Source: Limnephilus marmoratus | Taxonomy: Eukaryota; Arthropoda; Insecta; Trichoptera; Limnephilidae | Direction of reading: 5' to 3' | Length of the DNA: 64,000 nt | NCBI GenBank assembly: GCA_917880885.1 | Contig: OU862908.1 | Coordinates: forward strand, 50,055,819-50,119,818 | Part shown: positions 54,390 through 64,000 of the stretch, piece after piece | How the letters are laid out: each line of letters starts with the position of its first letter | How positions within the stretch are numbered: position 1 is the first letter of the stretch | Position numbers and translations under genes: made by a program | Notes under the pieces: model-generated | The model's input: only the letters and a program-made list of their open reading frames with translations | Database searches by the model: none | What the model was told of the DNA's origin: nothing

Positions 54390-55490
54390 TGATGCCACAA
54401 AATAAATTTGCGAAGCTTGAAGAAGTAATTTCATTCTCCCTGTAAATCCTTATTTTAAATTGAAGCGTTGCCATTATTGAATTAGAATTGTGTGGATTGT
54501 TTATTTTGCAAATCTATTAATATTATGGCTTGTCATACTTTAAAATGTCTTCGAAGACCTTTATAATTATAATTTGATGACATATAAATAAATATATATC
54601 TGGAAACATTTTCAATCTCAAATCAATATAGTTTTTACCTTTATTATCTAGTGGATAATCGCCTTAGAATAAATACCAAACAACAAATGCAAAATAATTC
54701 TATTATCCAAGAAAAAATATTTTAATAGAAGAAGTAAAAAAAATATAACAGAATTGATATCATTCAAGACAAAAAATAACACCCATAAAAGCGTAACATC
54801 ACAAATAACGAGCAGTAACTTCACTTCAAATCACATTTATATATTTTTAATATTACCACATCCTGTTACTTTACAACTTTACAATACTATTTTTTACTCC
54901 TACACCAAACTCAAGAACTAGGTATCTTCATTGGCGTAGAAATACCTACTAGAATTATGTATTTGACTATTTCTTCTTACGCCATTGTATTATGTATTTT
55001 TGTAAAAACATTATATTAAAATAAATATTTTTTCAAATACTTTCAGTGTCTCCGAGGAAACTGCTAAGGTGAGCGATTAAGGAAAAAAAGTGTTCCGCTA
55101 TTGCAAGTACTTTGCCTGAAATTATTCTCATAACACATCTTCTGACAATGTGCATGCACTCTTAGCACTTTATGAATCAGCAACTTTATGGCTCGTTTGA
55201 ATTCACTTTATTATGATTAAGGATAGGTTGCTTCATAGTATGGAACAATTCATCATACTTCAAAGTTGATATTCGAGTTTCGTGAAAGTCCTATTCGAGT
55301 TCTGTTATTATCCAACTTCCGTGATGAAGTAATAACAGAACTTTAATAGAACTCTCACAGAACTTGAATTTTAACTATGAACTTTGGTGAATTCTTCAAA
55401 TTCTGTGGAAATCCTGTCCCAACAGATCGAATCTCCTAATTCTCGAACGATGTACCTATTAGTTTTTTTACCATTTCTATTTTTAAAACT
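54390..55490. other. Unassigned stretch
   Basis: Inverted words CGAGTTCTGTTATTA and TAATAACAGAAC (55290-55340) form a short hairpin. Nothing else recognised. Confidence 0.4.
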
Positions 55491-55499
55491 GACAATTCG

Positions 55500-55612
55500 T
55501 GGTGGAATTCCATTATAATATATTATAATAAAACAAATATAAAACTTTGTTCCACTTAATTTCATTGACCGTAACCGGTTTCAGCTCGTTAGAGCCATCT
55601 TCTGGTACAAAT
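55500..55612 (-). ncRNA. Hammerhead-like repeat, copy with clean stem III
   Basis: Minus strand: CCAGAAGA (55598-55605), stem II GGCUC/GAGCU with one extra U, GAAAC (55578-55582), then ACCG-GUUA-CGGU as a perfect 4-bp stem III followed by C, the NUH cleavage position. C3U4 is altered (CAGAAGA). An inverted relative is at 55843-55940. Upstream UUUGUACCA can pair with UGGAACAAA downstream as a possible stem I with one mismatch. Confidence 0.4.
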
Positions 55613-55842
55613 AATTCTTCGTATATAATAATATTTCGTATACAAGTTACTTCCCTAAAAAATATTGAAGTGAGCTACAAACCCTAGGTAATTAGCCTAC
55701 TGGAATTACCAAAATATTTAGAAATTCGACAGTCTAAAACGACTTATTAACAAATATAATTAATATAATAATTAAAATCCTTGTTGATCACCCCTCCCCC
55801 CCATATGTTATTTACAAAAACCGTATACTAAGAAATATTTGC

Positions 55843-55940
55843 ACCAGTCTGAAGATGGCTCTAACGAGCTAAAACCGGTTACGGTCAATAAAATTAAGTG
55901 GAATAGAGTTTTATGTTTGTTTTATTATAATGCTTTTTTT
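55843..55940 (+). ncRNA. Hammerhead-like repeat, inverted partner
   Basis: CTGAAGA (55849-55855) fits CUGANGA. Stem II is GGCUC/GAGCU with an extra U, the GAAAC position reads AAAAC (55871-55875), and stem III is ACCG/CGGT around GTTA followed by C (55886). The core G12 is therefore lost here, while the other copy has lost C3U4. Confidence 0.4.
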
Positions 55941-55944
55941 ACCC

Positions 55945-56645
55945 ATATTAAAATAATAACTGAGCTTGTTTCACAACTAACTTTCATGTTAGCTTTTGAC
56001 GTTTTTTTTTACATTAACACTAACATACCTATATAAAATAACCTCACGTATCCTGATACAATTTTTTTAAGGAAATAATGTTTATCATACATCGGTAAAT
56101 ATGAAATACGGCTTCTGGGGTTATTCTGGAAAACAATATTAAGAAGTACGTACCTACAAGGGTAACTTGAGCGACGTGTTCAGAATAGCCACGGCTAGCC
56201 GATATCTCATTTCTATCATCAAAGATTAAAAGTCCTCCCTTGGGGGAGACCGTAGTCCCCGTGTAGAACCTATGTACGTGTCGGATGGTTGTAGGGTTGT
56301 GGACAGCTGTATTATTGGGTATTCAGTGAATGCTTTGATGGCTTTTGTCATTCGGAAAGGGTCTCCTAAAGCTCTCTCTCTTAAAGCCAGTGTTAATAAT
56401 ATAATGTGAATCCAATGCTAGCATTCCAAGGTTTTTCCAAAAACAAAGAGAATATACAAAAATTTTTGGAAACCTGCGTTTTTTACTTTTTTAATAAAAT
56501 AAGTAAGGTTGTTGAAGAATTATAGTGTTTTTATCATTCGTCACGGGATGTCCCAGTGTTAGCATATGACATTATAAAGAAACAATTTTTTATGAGAAAA
56601 ACTCTTTTTTTATAACTTATTTTAAGGTTATTCCCATCAATGTAA
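55945..56645. other. Unassigned stretch
   Basis: Nothing recognised. Confidence 0.4.
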
Positions 56646-56649
56646 TATA

Positions 56650-56845
56650 TCATTGAAGAAGAAGATAACAATAATAATCTAAACGGAAATATGAAAGAGA
56701 ACAAGACATAGAAAAATAGAAAAAGATAATGGTCTCAACTTGAGAGGTTCTGGGTTCGAGTCGAAGTCGTATTTCTTTTTATTTTTATATGTGTTTTGTT
56801 CTCTTTCATACTTTCTTATTTTTATTATCTTCTTCTTCAATGTTA
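56650..56845. mobile_element. Small foldback element with tRNA-like B box
   Basis: CATTGAAGAAGAAGATAACA at the left and its complement TTATCTTCTTCTTCAATG at the right, plus GAAAGAGAACAAGACATA and its complement, flank a centre with GGGTTCGAGTC. A half copy is at 51712-51775. Confidence 0.65.
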
Positions 56846-56849
56846 TAAA

Positions 56850-58050
56850 TAAACTTTTACGTTCTGGAAATGGATTTGGAAATATTGTTAACTAATGGAA
56901 TATTTTTTAAGAAATGCAGAACGTTATGAATACCTAGTATTTTAATGAAACTCGTTGAATCTTGTCTTGAAAGTTTTCTTGTTTATTGAGAGCAAGGGGT
57001 AATGGGAGCCGGCGGGTAATCGAACGGTGCGGCTAGAGACAAAACTATAGCTCGTATTTACTCGGTTGCCACTTGGGCGCCTTCGTCACACTGCGGTCAT
57101 GTTCCCCTGCCGCGCTAGGCTCGCCAGTGCCACGCATCATGTGACCACGGACGCTTGTCGATTTTTTGCCCCACGCTTATAAAAAATACGAAATTTCAAC
57201 GGCCAGGTGAGTGTGAAGTTATATGTTTGTTACAATCAAACCTGTTTCATTTTATAGCTAATGTTATCAATCTTGAGTATCTGTGCGAATAATTTCATTA
57301 CAAGCTAGATTGAGGATATCATTTTATTCAATTTCAAGATGGTGGTACTCGGGTAATCAGAGCTTATTAGGCTGGTACTAAGAAGCTCCCATTACACATA
57401 TGAGAATATATGAGCCCTCATTTCCCGCAAAGTCGGGTAATGGGAGCGATTCTGTTTTTTTTTTTTTAAGTTTATCTGTGGCCAAATGCCTAATAATGTA
57501 ACGTTGACGCTGTGATTAAATGATAGTCAAATAAGTAAGGATTTAGTTTCTAATAAATAGTTCCTGAAGTATCCATAAATTTGTCTTTTATTGAACTTTT
57601 CCTTAGTAGGCTCCAATTTTCCCTCCCCCCTCCCTTAATATCCCTGAAAAAATCTCCTAAAATATTCATCTCTATTGACAATGCGTGATAAGAATTTAGC
57701 CCAACGACTTTTTCTTACAAAAACCACCGCATTTGGATAGTAATAAAAATACGATGTTATTAAAGAAATGGTCCAATCAATATTTATGGGTTCCAATTTT
57801 TATTAACCCGAAAGTGTTTCTAACCTCATTTTTATTATTCTACTTTATTTAGAATAACAAATAGTTATATACACACATTTTACATGTTGTGCGTTTCTAG
57901 GGTTTTTAAAGAAGTTTCCGCAAAAAATACTTTTTTACCAAAATATTAATGATAAAAGAAAAATATAACATTGTTAGTGGAACTGAGTGACTAAAAAACT
58001 GATTAATGATATGAAGGTGTGTAGCTATATATGTAAATAAATTTAATGAA
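56850..58050. other. Unassigned stretch
   Basis: A GC-richer patch at 57000-57215 contains TTATAAAAAATA (57178) and a GTGAGT word (57207). Its neighbours repeat GGTAATGGGAGC (56999, 57437) and the complement GCTCCCATTAC (57386). No gene model could be built. Confidence 0.35.
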
Positions 58051-58086
58051 ATGAAGACATTATTAGCGAAACTCAATCGAAAATCT

Positions 58087-58465
58087 GGAAACAGAAAAAA
58101 TAGAAAAAGATATTGGTACATCTGGGACTCGAAACCAGCACCTTCGGCTTTTAGCGGGCCACTGAGCTAACCACTGCGCCAAGGTGTCGATATCCGATTC
58201 GGTCATTTTTAACTGAATCATACTTCGACTAAGAACCACCAACACTATTGTATTGGCTGTTGTCTTTATGTATGATTGCAAGATTCAAACCCGAACTAAA
58301 TGATTTCTAGATAGTGTCTGGATAAATTTTCATCCATTTAATTTTTAAAATGCGACATCTTTTGACTCTTTTCTACAAGTCTAGGGTGAATATTTATTTT
58401 AAGATTTGGTTATTTTTCGGGTTTGAGTCTTGCAATCATACATAAAGATAGCAGCCGAAAAAATA
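58087..58465 (-). repeat. tRNA-like SINE with inverted flank
   Basis: Minus-strand A box GCGCAGTGGTTAGCTCAGTG and B box GGTTTCGAGTCCC (58108-58190). Beyond it, TTTATGTATGATTGCAAG (58264) has its complement at about 58435, with CGGGTTTGA also mirrored. Confidence 0.5.
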
Positions 58466-58469
58466 TGCG

Positions 58470-59415
58470 TTAAGAAAATAAAGATAATGTTGGTTAAACA
58501 AAATTTCAGCATTTGAAAAGATGCTAATGTATTTATGCGTGTTTGTCTAAAAAATATAGTTTGTACCGACAACTACTGTTTATGGTTAAGTTTAAGTTTA
58601 CGTAGATGTTCCGTTTTCATATTCATGGAAACAGACTTCAAATGATGTGGATAATACCTTTCTGCAACCCTGACATCTATTTCTATAGTCGGAAAAGCTT
58701 TCTTATTGTATTTGATCTGAAAATGTGTACCCAAAATGGAAAAATATTCCCAAAACGTCCTAAGTAAACTTCAACGGTAATCAAATAAGAATTTTTTGGC
58801 CCAGATAAAAAAATACTTTTTTGCAATATTCAACCTTTTCCATCGGGATTTAAAAAAAAATAAAGAATATAAATAGATTGTGGGAGAAGGATTAAAAAAA
58901 ATTTAAATCCACCTAAAGTAATGGAAACATTATTACTCAACGTTTATCTCAATGTTGCCGAAAATGCTGACCTCTAAATGATGCTCTGATGTCAAAATTG
59001 CTTTTTTCGTCTTTAAAACTCCAGTGTCGACTGGAAGAATCCACTAACGTGCACGTAAACAAAACAAGTTTTATTTTCAGATCTGAACGTAACACTTGCA
59101 ATAATTTATTGTGATACCTAACAATTAATAATTAACTTGATAAAAATAACTTAATAATTAAATTAATGCTAACCATATAATTGAAAATAACCATAGTTTT
59201 GAAAAAATACGGGGATAAATATTCTTCATATTAATCATAAAGGAAAACGTTTAGATAACTTAAGCCTTGGTTATTAAAAAATCCCTTAAAAATAATGAAT
59301 CTATTACCAACAAACAAAAAATATTGTCTTATAGCCCAATCATTGATTTGTTCCCCTACCCACCCACTCTACATTAATATCTACCCACCCAGTCTACATT
59401 ATTAACTAGCAACGG
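58470..59415. other. Unassigned stretch
   Basis: Nothing recognised. Confidence 0.4.
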
Positions 59416-59419
59416 CTAC

Positions 59420-59625
59420 CATAATAAAACATTGTTAAAACCATACCCTACCATAATAAAACACTGTTAAAACATCATAAAAACTGTCAAATTAGTATAA
59501 ACTTTCCCTGAAGAAGGAACGTTTGTTCCGAAACCGGTCGGATTTACGCATTATATAAGTGGTTTATACAAAGGTGAATTGTTTCATTTTTCTATAATGC
59601 ATAACCACAAAGTTATAGCTACATT
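59420..59625 (+). mobile_element. Penelope-like 3' end with hammerhead-like motif
   Basis: CTGAAGA (59508-59514), extra A, GGAAC-GTTT-GTTCC (59516-59529), GAAAC (59530-59534) and CGGTC. Downstream TTATATAAGTGGTTTATACA resembles the segment below the core of the element at 53.8 kb (ATATAGTGGTTTTATACAAA). Two ACCATAATAAAACA words precede the core (59418, 59450). Confidence 0.5.
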
Positions 59626-59629
59626 CATA

Positions 59630-60655
59630 AAAAAAAAATATATATAATAATTAACTTGTTTTTCAAGACCACCTCGGATTAATTTTTTAAGTAATGCACC
59701 ATCGCATTGCTTCGTAGGGAAGGTTTTTTAAATCAAATTTCCAAGAGACAGTTCAAGATTGTTTTTATTGGTTCCGACAAATTTCGCATAACTAAATTTC
59801 TAAGTATACGAAAAATAGTATTGATCCGAAACTTAAGGAGTTATTTACACTTTGAAACTTGAGGATATGTAACCAGATATCGGGCATAATGAAGCAATTA
59901 TCATTTGTATCTATTCTGTCTAATTTGAATGATCTGCGGATACCTTAATTCGTAATAATACTATTTGGTTACAGATAAAAACATCACTGTTTTGTAAAAA
60001 AATAATAATATATTCAATTTTTTGGTGGCTTAGTAACAAATAATTTAAATTCAATCAATCATTAAATTAAATGATTGATTGCATTTAGGTGGTCTAGATA
60101 TTGCTATAATTTAAATAAACATTAATCAATTTGTTCTGACAAATCCAAGAAATAACAACAATATTAACGAAAGGAAAATCTAGGGGACATCAAATACATT
60201 AACAAAAATAATTTAGTCATTCTCGTTCAACTTATAAAACTATTTTTATTTGATCGCCTATTTGGGTTTTACATAGTTTTAAATAAATAAAAAAGTACAT
60301 AATACTTAAAATAATTTTGTAAATATAATTACAATAACAAACGATAATTAAGAAGGACAAATCCGAAAATAAGTCATTGTTATATCAAATGCTAGTTGAA
60401 TCGGCTCATTTTTTATAAAAAAATATAAATTGATTTCAAAAGTTGGTATTTTATTTAGTAAAGCCATGTTTTATATTTTGATAAAAAAATTATTAAGTTT
60501 TATTATAATAAGGATATTATGCCGTTGTTCGTTGCAGATTATTAAAATAATAAAAAAAGTTGTATTATACAGCACATATTTCAAATCGTATAAACAATCA
60601 TATATTAAAATAAACAGATAAATTATAGTGACTACACTGCAACTTAATGGCATAA
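59630..60655. other. Mostly unassigned AT-rich stretch
   Basis: GATCGCCTATTTGGGTTTTA (60251) resembles the 3' end of the LINE at 34.3 kb and may be its tail. A hairpin of ATCATTAAATTAAATGAT stands near 60058. Nothing else. Confidence 0.4.
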
Positions 60656-60661
60656 GTTAAA

Positions 60662-61140
60662 GGTTGCTTACAATAACGCTTATCGCCAACTTTTCCGCCT
60701 ACCAAGATACTGCAGTGCTACGAAAATGTTCCTGGAGGGACGAGTACATACTTTCCGTGCACTTCTCCGCCACCGCATGGCGCAGACTGCGCCATTCGAA
60801 GAATGCGATCATCACCGCCATGACTGCCTGGATGGAAACCCCCCTGATGACCCTCTGGAGACGGGAGACGATGAAATACCCTCCGTAAACGGCTATTTAC
60901 ATTCATTTTAGTGTTTGATACATACATTTTTTTTTTCAGTTTCATTTTTCATGCTTATTCGTTTATTTTATTTAATTTATGTGTTGTTATTGACTTATTA
61001 TTTATCTTTTTTTGTTATTTTACATTATGGAATGTATTGCATTGCACTTCCCCTGCATACATTCTGGAATATATTATTATAATAATATATACTTATATTA
61101 TTATTATTATTATAGTGAAAAAATATTTTTCAGAATTATA
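60662..61140 (+). pseudogene. LINE ORF2 C-terminal remnant and 3' end
   Basis: Translation RLPRYCSATKMFLEGRVHTF followed by RALLRHRMAQTAP is the same ORF2 block as at 5350-5440. Here the following 3' UTR is uninterrupted up to ATGGAATGTATTGCATTG (61027) and an (AATAT)n/(ATT)n tail near 61070-61120. It serves as the empty reference for the split copy at 5-6.1 kb. The 5' truncation leaves only about 75 codons. Confidence 0.65.
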
Positions 61141-62390
61141 ACAGAATCTTTATTTGAGTTCAAATAAAATCATTAGAAATCAATCCGCGCACGTGTATTG
61201 TGACAAAAATACTTCAGTTTGTATGTTTTACGGTCTTACGAATATATTATAGGTATTTCATATTTATTTTAATGAAAAATTAATTTATTTATTTCATAAT
61301 TCTTTTACACACTTTTACTGTCTTACGAACTATTATATAGGTATTTATTTTACACACTTATAACTTAGTGCTTAGAAATTATTGAGAAATTTTAAACACT
61401 TATGATAAAAAATAATTACAAAAATACGTAACTTTAATTCTTTTATCATCAGTCATCACGCGTTTGAACATTTTTATTGTTAACTTTAATGTAAGTACGA
61501 GTATATTTTATTAAAGCAAATTTCGAATGAACTAATATCAATATTAAGATATTACGTAGTTAAAATGCTGGTCCATTCTGATCGATGTTCATATTGGAAC
61601 GAGAAAACTCGGTATTGGTTTCTAATAAATTATAACTCAGTAGAAATACCCGATATGAATGTGCAGTGTGCAGGTTTTCAATTGAGCCCTTGCCCGGAAA
61701 AAGATTGTACGCAACAATATTCTTCTTCCGAGAAAAATGAAAAAAGATCCAGTTATGTTTCAAAACATTTTGTATTTAAAATAAATCAACATACAATTCT
61801 AAGGATTTTTAAATGAAAAGTCGTGAAGAAAGGTCATTTAAGTATTTTTTTATTATAAGAGTTGAATACGTGGAAAAATGTTTTACATACCTACATAAAA
61901 ATTTCACCTTTAACATTACACCACAAAATATTTATTTTGTTGCTTTTCGTACCTTAAAGAAAGCATCTTGCTCTTCTAAGATAAATTTACACTTATTATT
62001 TATTTTTGTATTTTTTTAAAATAATTAACGCCCAAATGCCGTTTACGTGTTTGGTAGTACAATTAATTCATGACAGATGATTTTTAAATAGGTAAAGAAA
62101 TAATAAAAATAAAATTAGATAAAAAAGCACACAAGGCATAAAAATACAATAGGTTTACAAAAATACAGATATGTTAAGGAATAGTTTTGGAATAAGTTTT
62201 TTACAAGATCAACAAATTTCACCAATTTTTTGTTAAATATGTCAACATCACCTACCTACTGATTTTCTATAGCGTAAAATCGTTATATCGGAGAGTGGGC
62301 AATGTAGTTACGCTTATGAATGCTACAGTAGAATAGTGTTTATGAGTTGCAGAAGTTCACAACGTTTATTCTAGCGTGTGTATTTTTAGA
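61141..62390. other. Unassigned AT-rich stretch
   Basis: The frame 61565-61816 (83 codons) has several cysteines but no recognised domain or partner. Confidence 0.35.
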
Positions 62391-62394
62391 ATAT

Positions 62395-62575
62395 TTAATA
62401 ATAATTTATATTTTAAGTCTTCCAGTGGGATATTTAATTTAAAATTTATAAAAGGCAGAATTTTTTTTTTGTATTCGCTCAATGTTTTTAATGTGAATTT
62501 TGTAAGATGTAGACCAAACTACCGAATTATATTCCATTAGGCTTCTAACTAGAGATACATATAATAACATAGATA
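62395..62575 (-). pseudogene. LINE ORF2 fragment, minus strand
   Basis: Minus translation LLYVSLVRSLMEYNSVVWST, SYKIHIKNIERIQKK and then a truncated FKF-like end is the same C-terminal block as 34930-35060. It meets a plus-strand LINE fragment head to head at about 62578. Confidence 0.65.
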
Positions 62576-62579
62576 ACAA

Positions 62580-62808
62580 CACTCTCGAGACATTAACACA
62601 AATTAAAAACTTAGGCATGACTTTTCAATCAAATCTTTCATTTGTTAAACACATAACAGAAATCTCTAACAAGGGCTTAAAAATGTTGGGATTTATAACT
62701 AGGCTAGTTAGAAATTTTAACAATATAAAATGTTTTAAACTGTTATATTTTGCATATGTTAGAAGTCAACTTGAGTACAATTCTCCTGTTTGGAACCCAT
62801 ATTATAAT
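62580..62808 (+). pseudogene. LINE ORF2 fragment, plus strand, cut by an LTR
   Basis: Reads TLTQIKNLGMTFQSNLSFVK, then LKMLGFITRLVRNF and YVRSQLEYNSPVWNPYYN, then stops at 62808 where the LTR begins. It is homologous to 35071-35250 in the LINE at 34-35.7 kb. Confidence 0.75.
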
Positions 62809-63558
62809 TGTTAGCATCGGCGCTACTTGCGGCCATTCGCTAAACCCAAAACCTGGAAAGGACACGCAATAACAGGCCAACAGCTAGCTCAGCAAAGCCG
62901 GCGCGAGCAAGGTTCCTCTTAAAACCAGGGCGAGTGTTTGTGGTTCGCTTGTAAATTCCTCCTCCACTTCCTTTCCTCACAATCTCCAGGTCTCCTTCCT
63001 CAATCAGAACACAGTTTTTGCACGTAAAGGGTTTATTCATTTAAAGGTGAACAGGGTTATACAAAAGCCAGCCTCGGCACTATACACATGGGTATTTGGC
63101 TATCTCTATAATCCTATCATAACGGGGGGGGACTTCTCTCAACTCTCTACACGTATTTAGTGAATTTAAATGTCAGTTCTTAGCACACAGAGGGGAAGGA
63201 AGGTTCATTTGTACTCACAAGCAGGAAATAGGTAGTCGTCAGTCAGGTACTGGGTAGGCGTAAGCCTCTTCGAGCACAATACACAATTAAAGTAAACATC
63301 GCGAGTTCTTAGGTTCTCGACACAGCGCCGCGGCGCAATTACTGTGGACACTCTGGGACACTGTTGCCGAGCCCGAAAGCAGCGGGGGAATGGCTGCCGG
63401 GTGCCGTTCGGCCTCGGGCCACGGACTGCGCGTGCGGGGAGGGGGGCGGAGAGGGGGGCGGAGAGGGGCGGTACGGCGAGTTACTGCACTGGGGTCAATT
63501 CACTAGCTCCTCGCAACAGGAATAAGGGGGTCTATTCTTTATCTTTTGTAACGTAACA
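62809..63558 (-). mobile_element. 3' LTR of an LTR retrotransposon (copy 2)
   Basis: The reverse complement begins TGTTACGTTAC at 63558 and ends GCTAACA at 62809, matching 22269-23006 over its length with a few small insertions (a G run near 63128 and extra GGAGAGGGG-type repeats near 63440). The GC-rich internal part explains the frame 63344-63556. Confidence 0.85.
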
Positions 63559-63569
63559 CTTCCCCCCTC
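63559..63569 (-). other. Polypurine tract next to the 3' LTR
   Basis: Minus strand GAGGGGGGAAG immediately before TGTTAC, the expected plus-strand primer. It shows that the element's interior extends to the right. Confidence 0.7.
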
Positions 63570-64000
63570 GCCGCAATAAAAGCGACGTGGTAATGGAGCA
63601 GTAGGGCTAAGAAATCCTCTTACCCTTCTAGCACTTGTGCCAAAACAAAAAAATATCTAAGAGAAAGGGGAGAGAGAGAGAGAGAAAAAGAAAAAGTTGC
63701 TAGCTACAAAATAGTAGAAAACAAAAACAAAAGAGAAAAAAAACATGGTGAACAAAGAATTATACATGAATGTACATGAAAGAGCAGTGGCATACATAAA
63801 TATAAACAAGGACCTGTTGGAGAAAGGTACAAGGGTTATGCAGTGATAGAAAAAAAATGACTCTAAATTGTATCATTGGTCTGTGAGCTATGTTTGCGTA
63901 GCGTGGTTTGCGTAGGATGTTTGGGGTGTTTGAACGTTGCACTGAAGTTACAAGGTTACTTTGTCACAGTAACCTGGCCCGTTTGAGATTACACTCAAGG
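63570..64000 (-). mobile_element. 3' internal region of the LTR retrotransposon (partial)
   Basis: By position this is the untranslated 3' part of the element. It includes a long purine tract (63660-63745) and no recognised gag, pol or env motif. It continues beyond the window. Confidence 0.55.

Noticed and set aside
57000..57215. Promoter with TATA box and first exon donor
   Set aside because: TTATAAAAAATA at 57178 would start transcription about where the GTGAGT word (57207) lies, leaving no exon. The patch is simply GC-richer.
61565..61816. 83-codon cysteine-containing frame as a secreted peptide gene
   Set aside because: No signal peptide or partner exon, and no family resemblance. Too little support.
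63344..63556. 70-residue Arg/Gly-rich frame
   Set aside because: It lies entirely inside the LTR and comes from the GC-rich repeat GGAGAGGGGCGG.

Overview
The window looks like AT-rich intergenic DNA from an arthropod, most likely an insect. The support is: runs of CCTAA/TTAGG units (the common insect telomere motif), many non-LTR retrotransposon remnants, tRNA-headed SINEs, a mariner relic, a Helitron-like element, and no bacterial gene organisation. I found no convincing intact host protein gene, rRNA or functional tRNA. Almost every long open frame is a piece of a transposable element or a chance translation of a repeat.

Layout. 0-5 kb: a dispersed repeat pair, two tRNA-like SINE relics, a MITE, a small non-repetitive island with promoter-like motifs (about 1.26-1.72 kb), a 36-bp minisatellite, then a 283-bp tandem duplication. 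5-6.2 kb: a LINE tail split by a Helitron-like insert. 7-11.2 kb: a SINE-like copy, two adjoining minisatellites, and the most striking object, an array of seven nearly identical tRNA-headed units, three on the minus strand facing four on the plus strand around one dyad, the whole bounded by a 15-bp direct repeat. A Penelope-like, hammerhead-like palindromic repeat follows. 12-19.8 kb: a LINE tail, a foldback MITE, an LTR end with a tRNA-Trp-type primer site, and a SINE. 21.5-25.7 kb: a decayed LINE split by an LTR with a tRNA-Lys-type primer site, another LINE tail, a mariner relic and an 84-bp palindrome. 26-29 kb: a GC-rich unidentified block, A-rich repeats, a Helitron-like relic and an RTE-like LINE tail. 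34.3-35.7 kb: a LINE with recognisable reverse-transcriptase motifs. 40-46 kb: three palindromic elements and a Helitron bounded by A|TC and CTAGT|T that contains a SINE-like copy. 46-50 kb: a LINE tail, then an inverted repeat rich in TTAGG units; a LINE sits inside its hairpin and that LINE has its own younger insertion. 50.5-60 kb: a foldback element with a tRNA-like sequence in each arm, MITEs, a LINE tail, and a Penelope-like 3' end with hammerhead-like motifs. 60-64 kb: LINE tails in both orientations and the 3' LTR of an LTR retrotransposon whose polypurine tract and interior run off the right edge.

The genes do not form a pathway. What ties the window together is repeated nesting of selfish elements, which gives a relative chronology, and the recurrence of inverted (foldback) architecture in at least seven unrelated families. 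Assignments rest on motifs read by eye; no alignment or database search was run. Stretches not listed as features hold no structure I could name.
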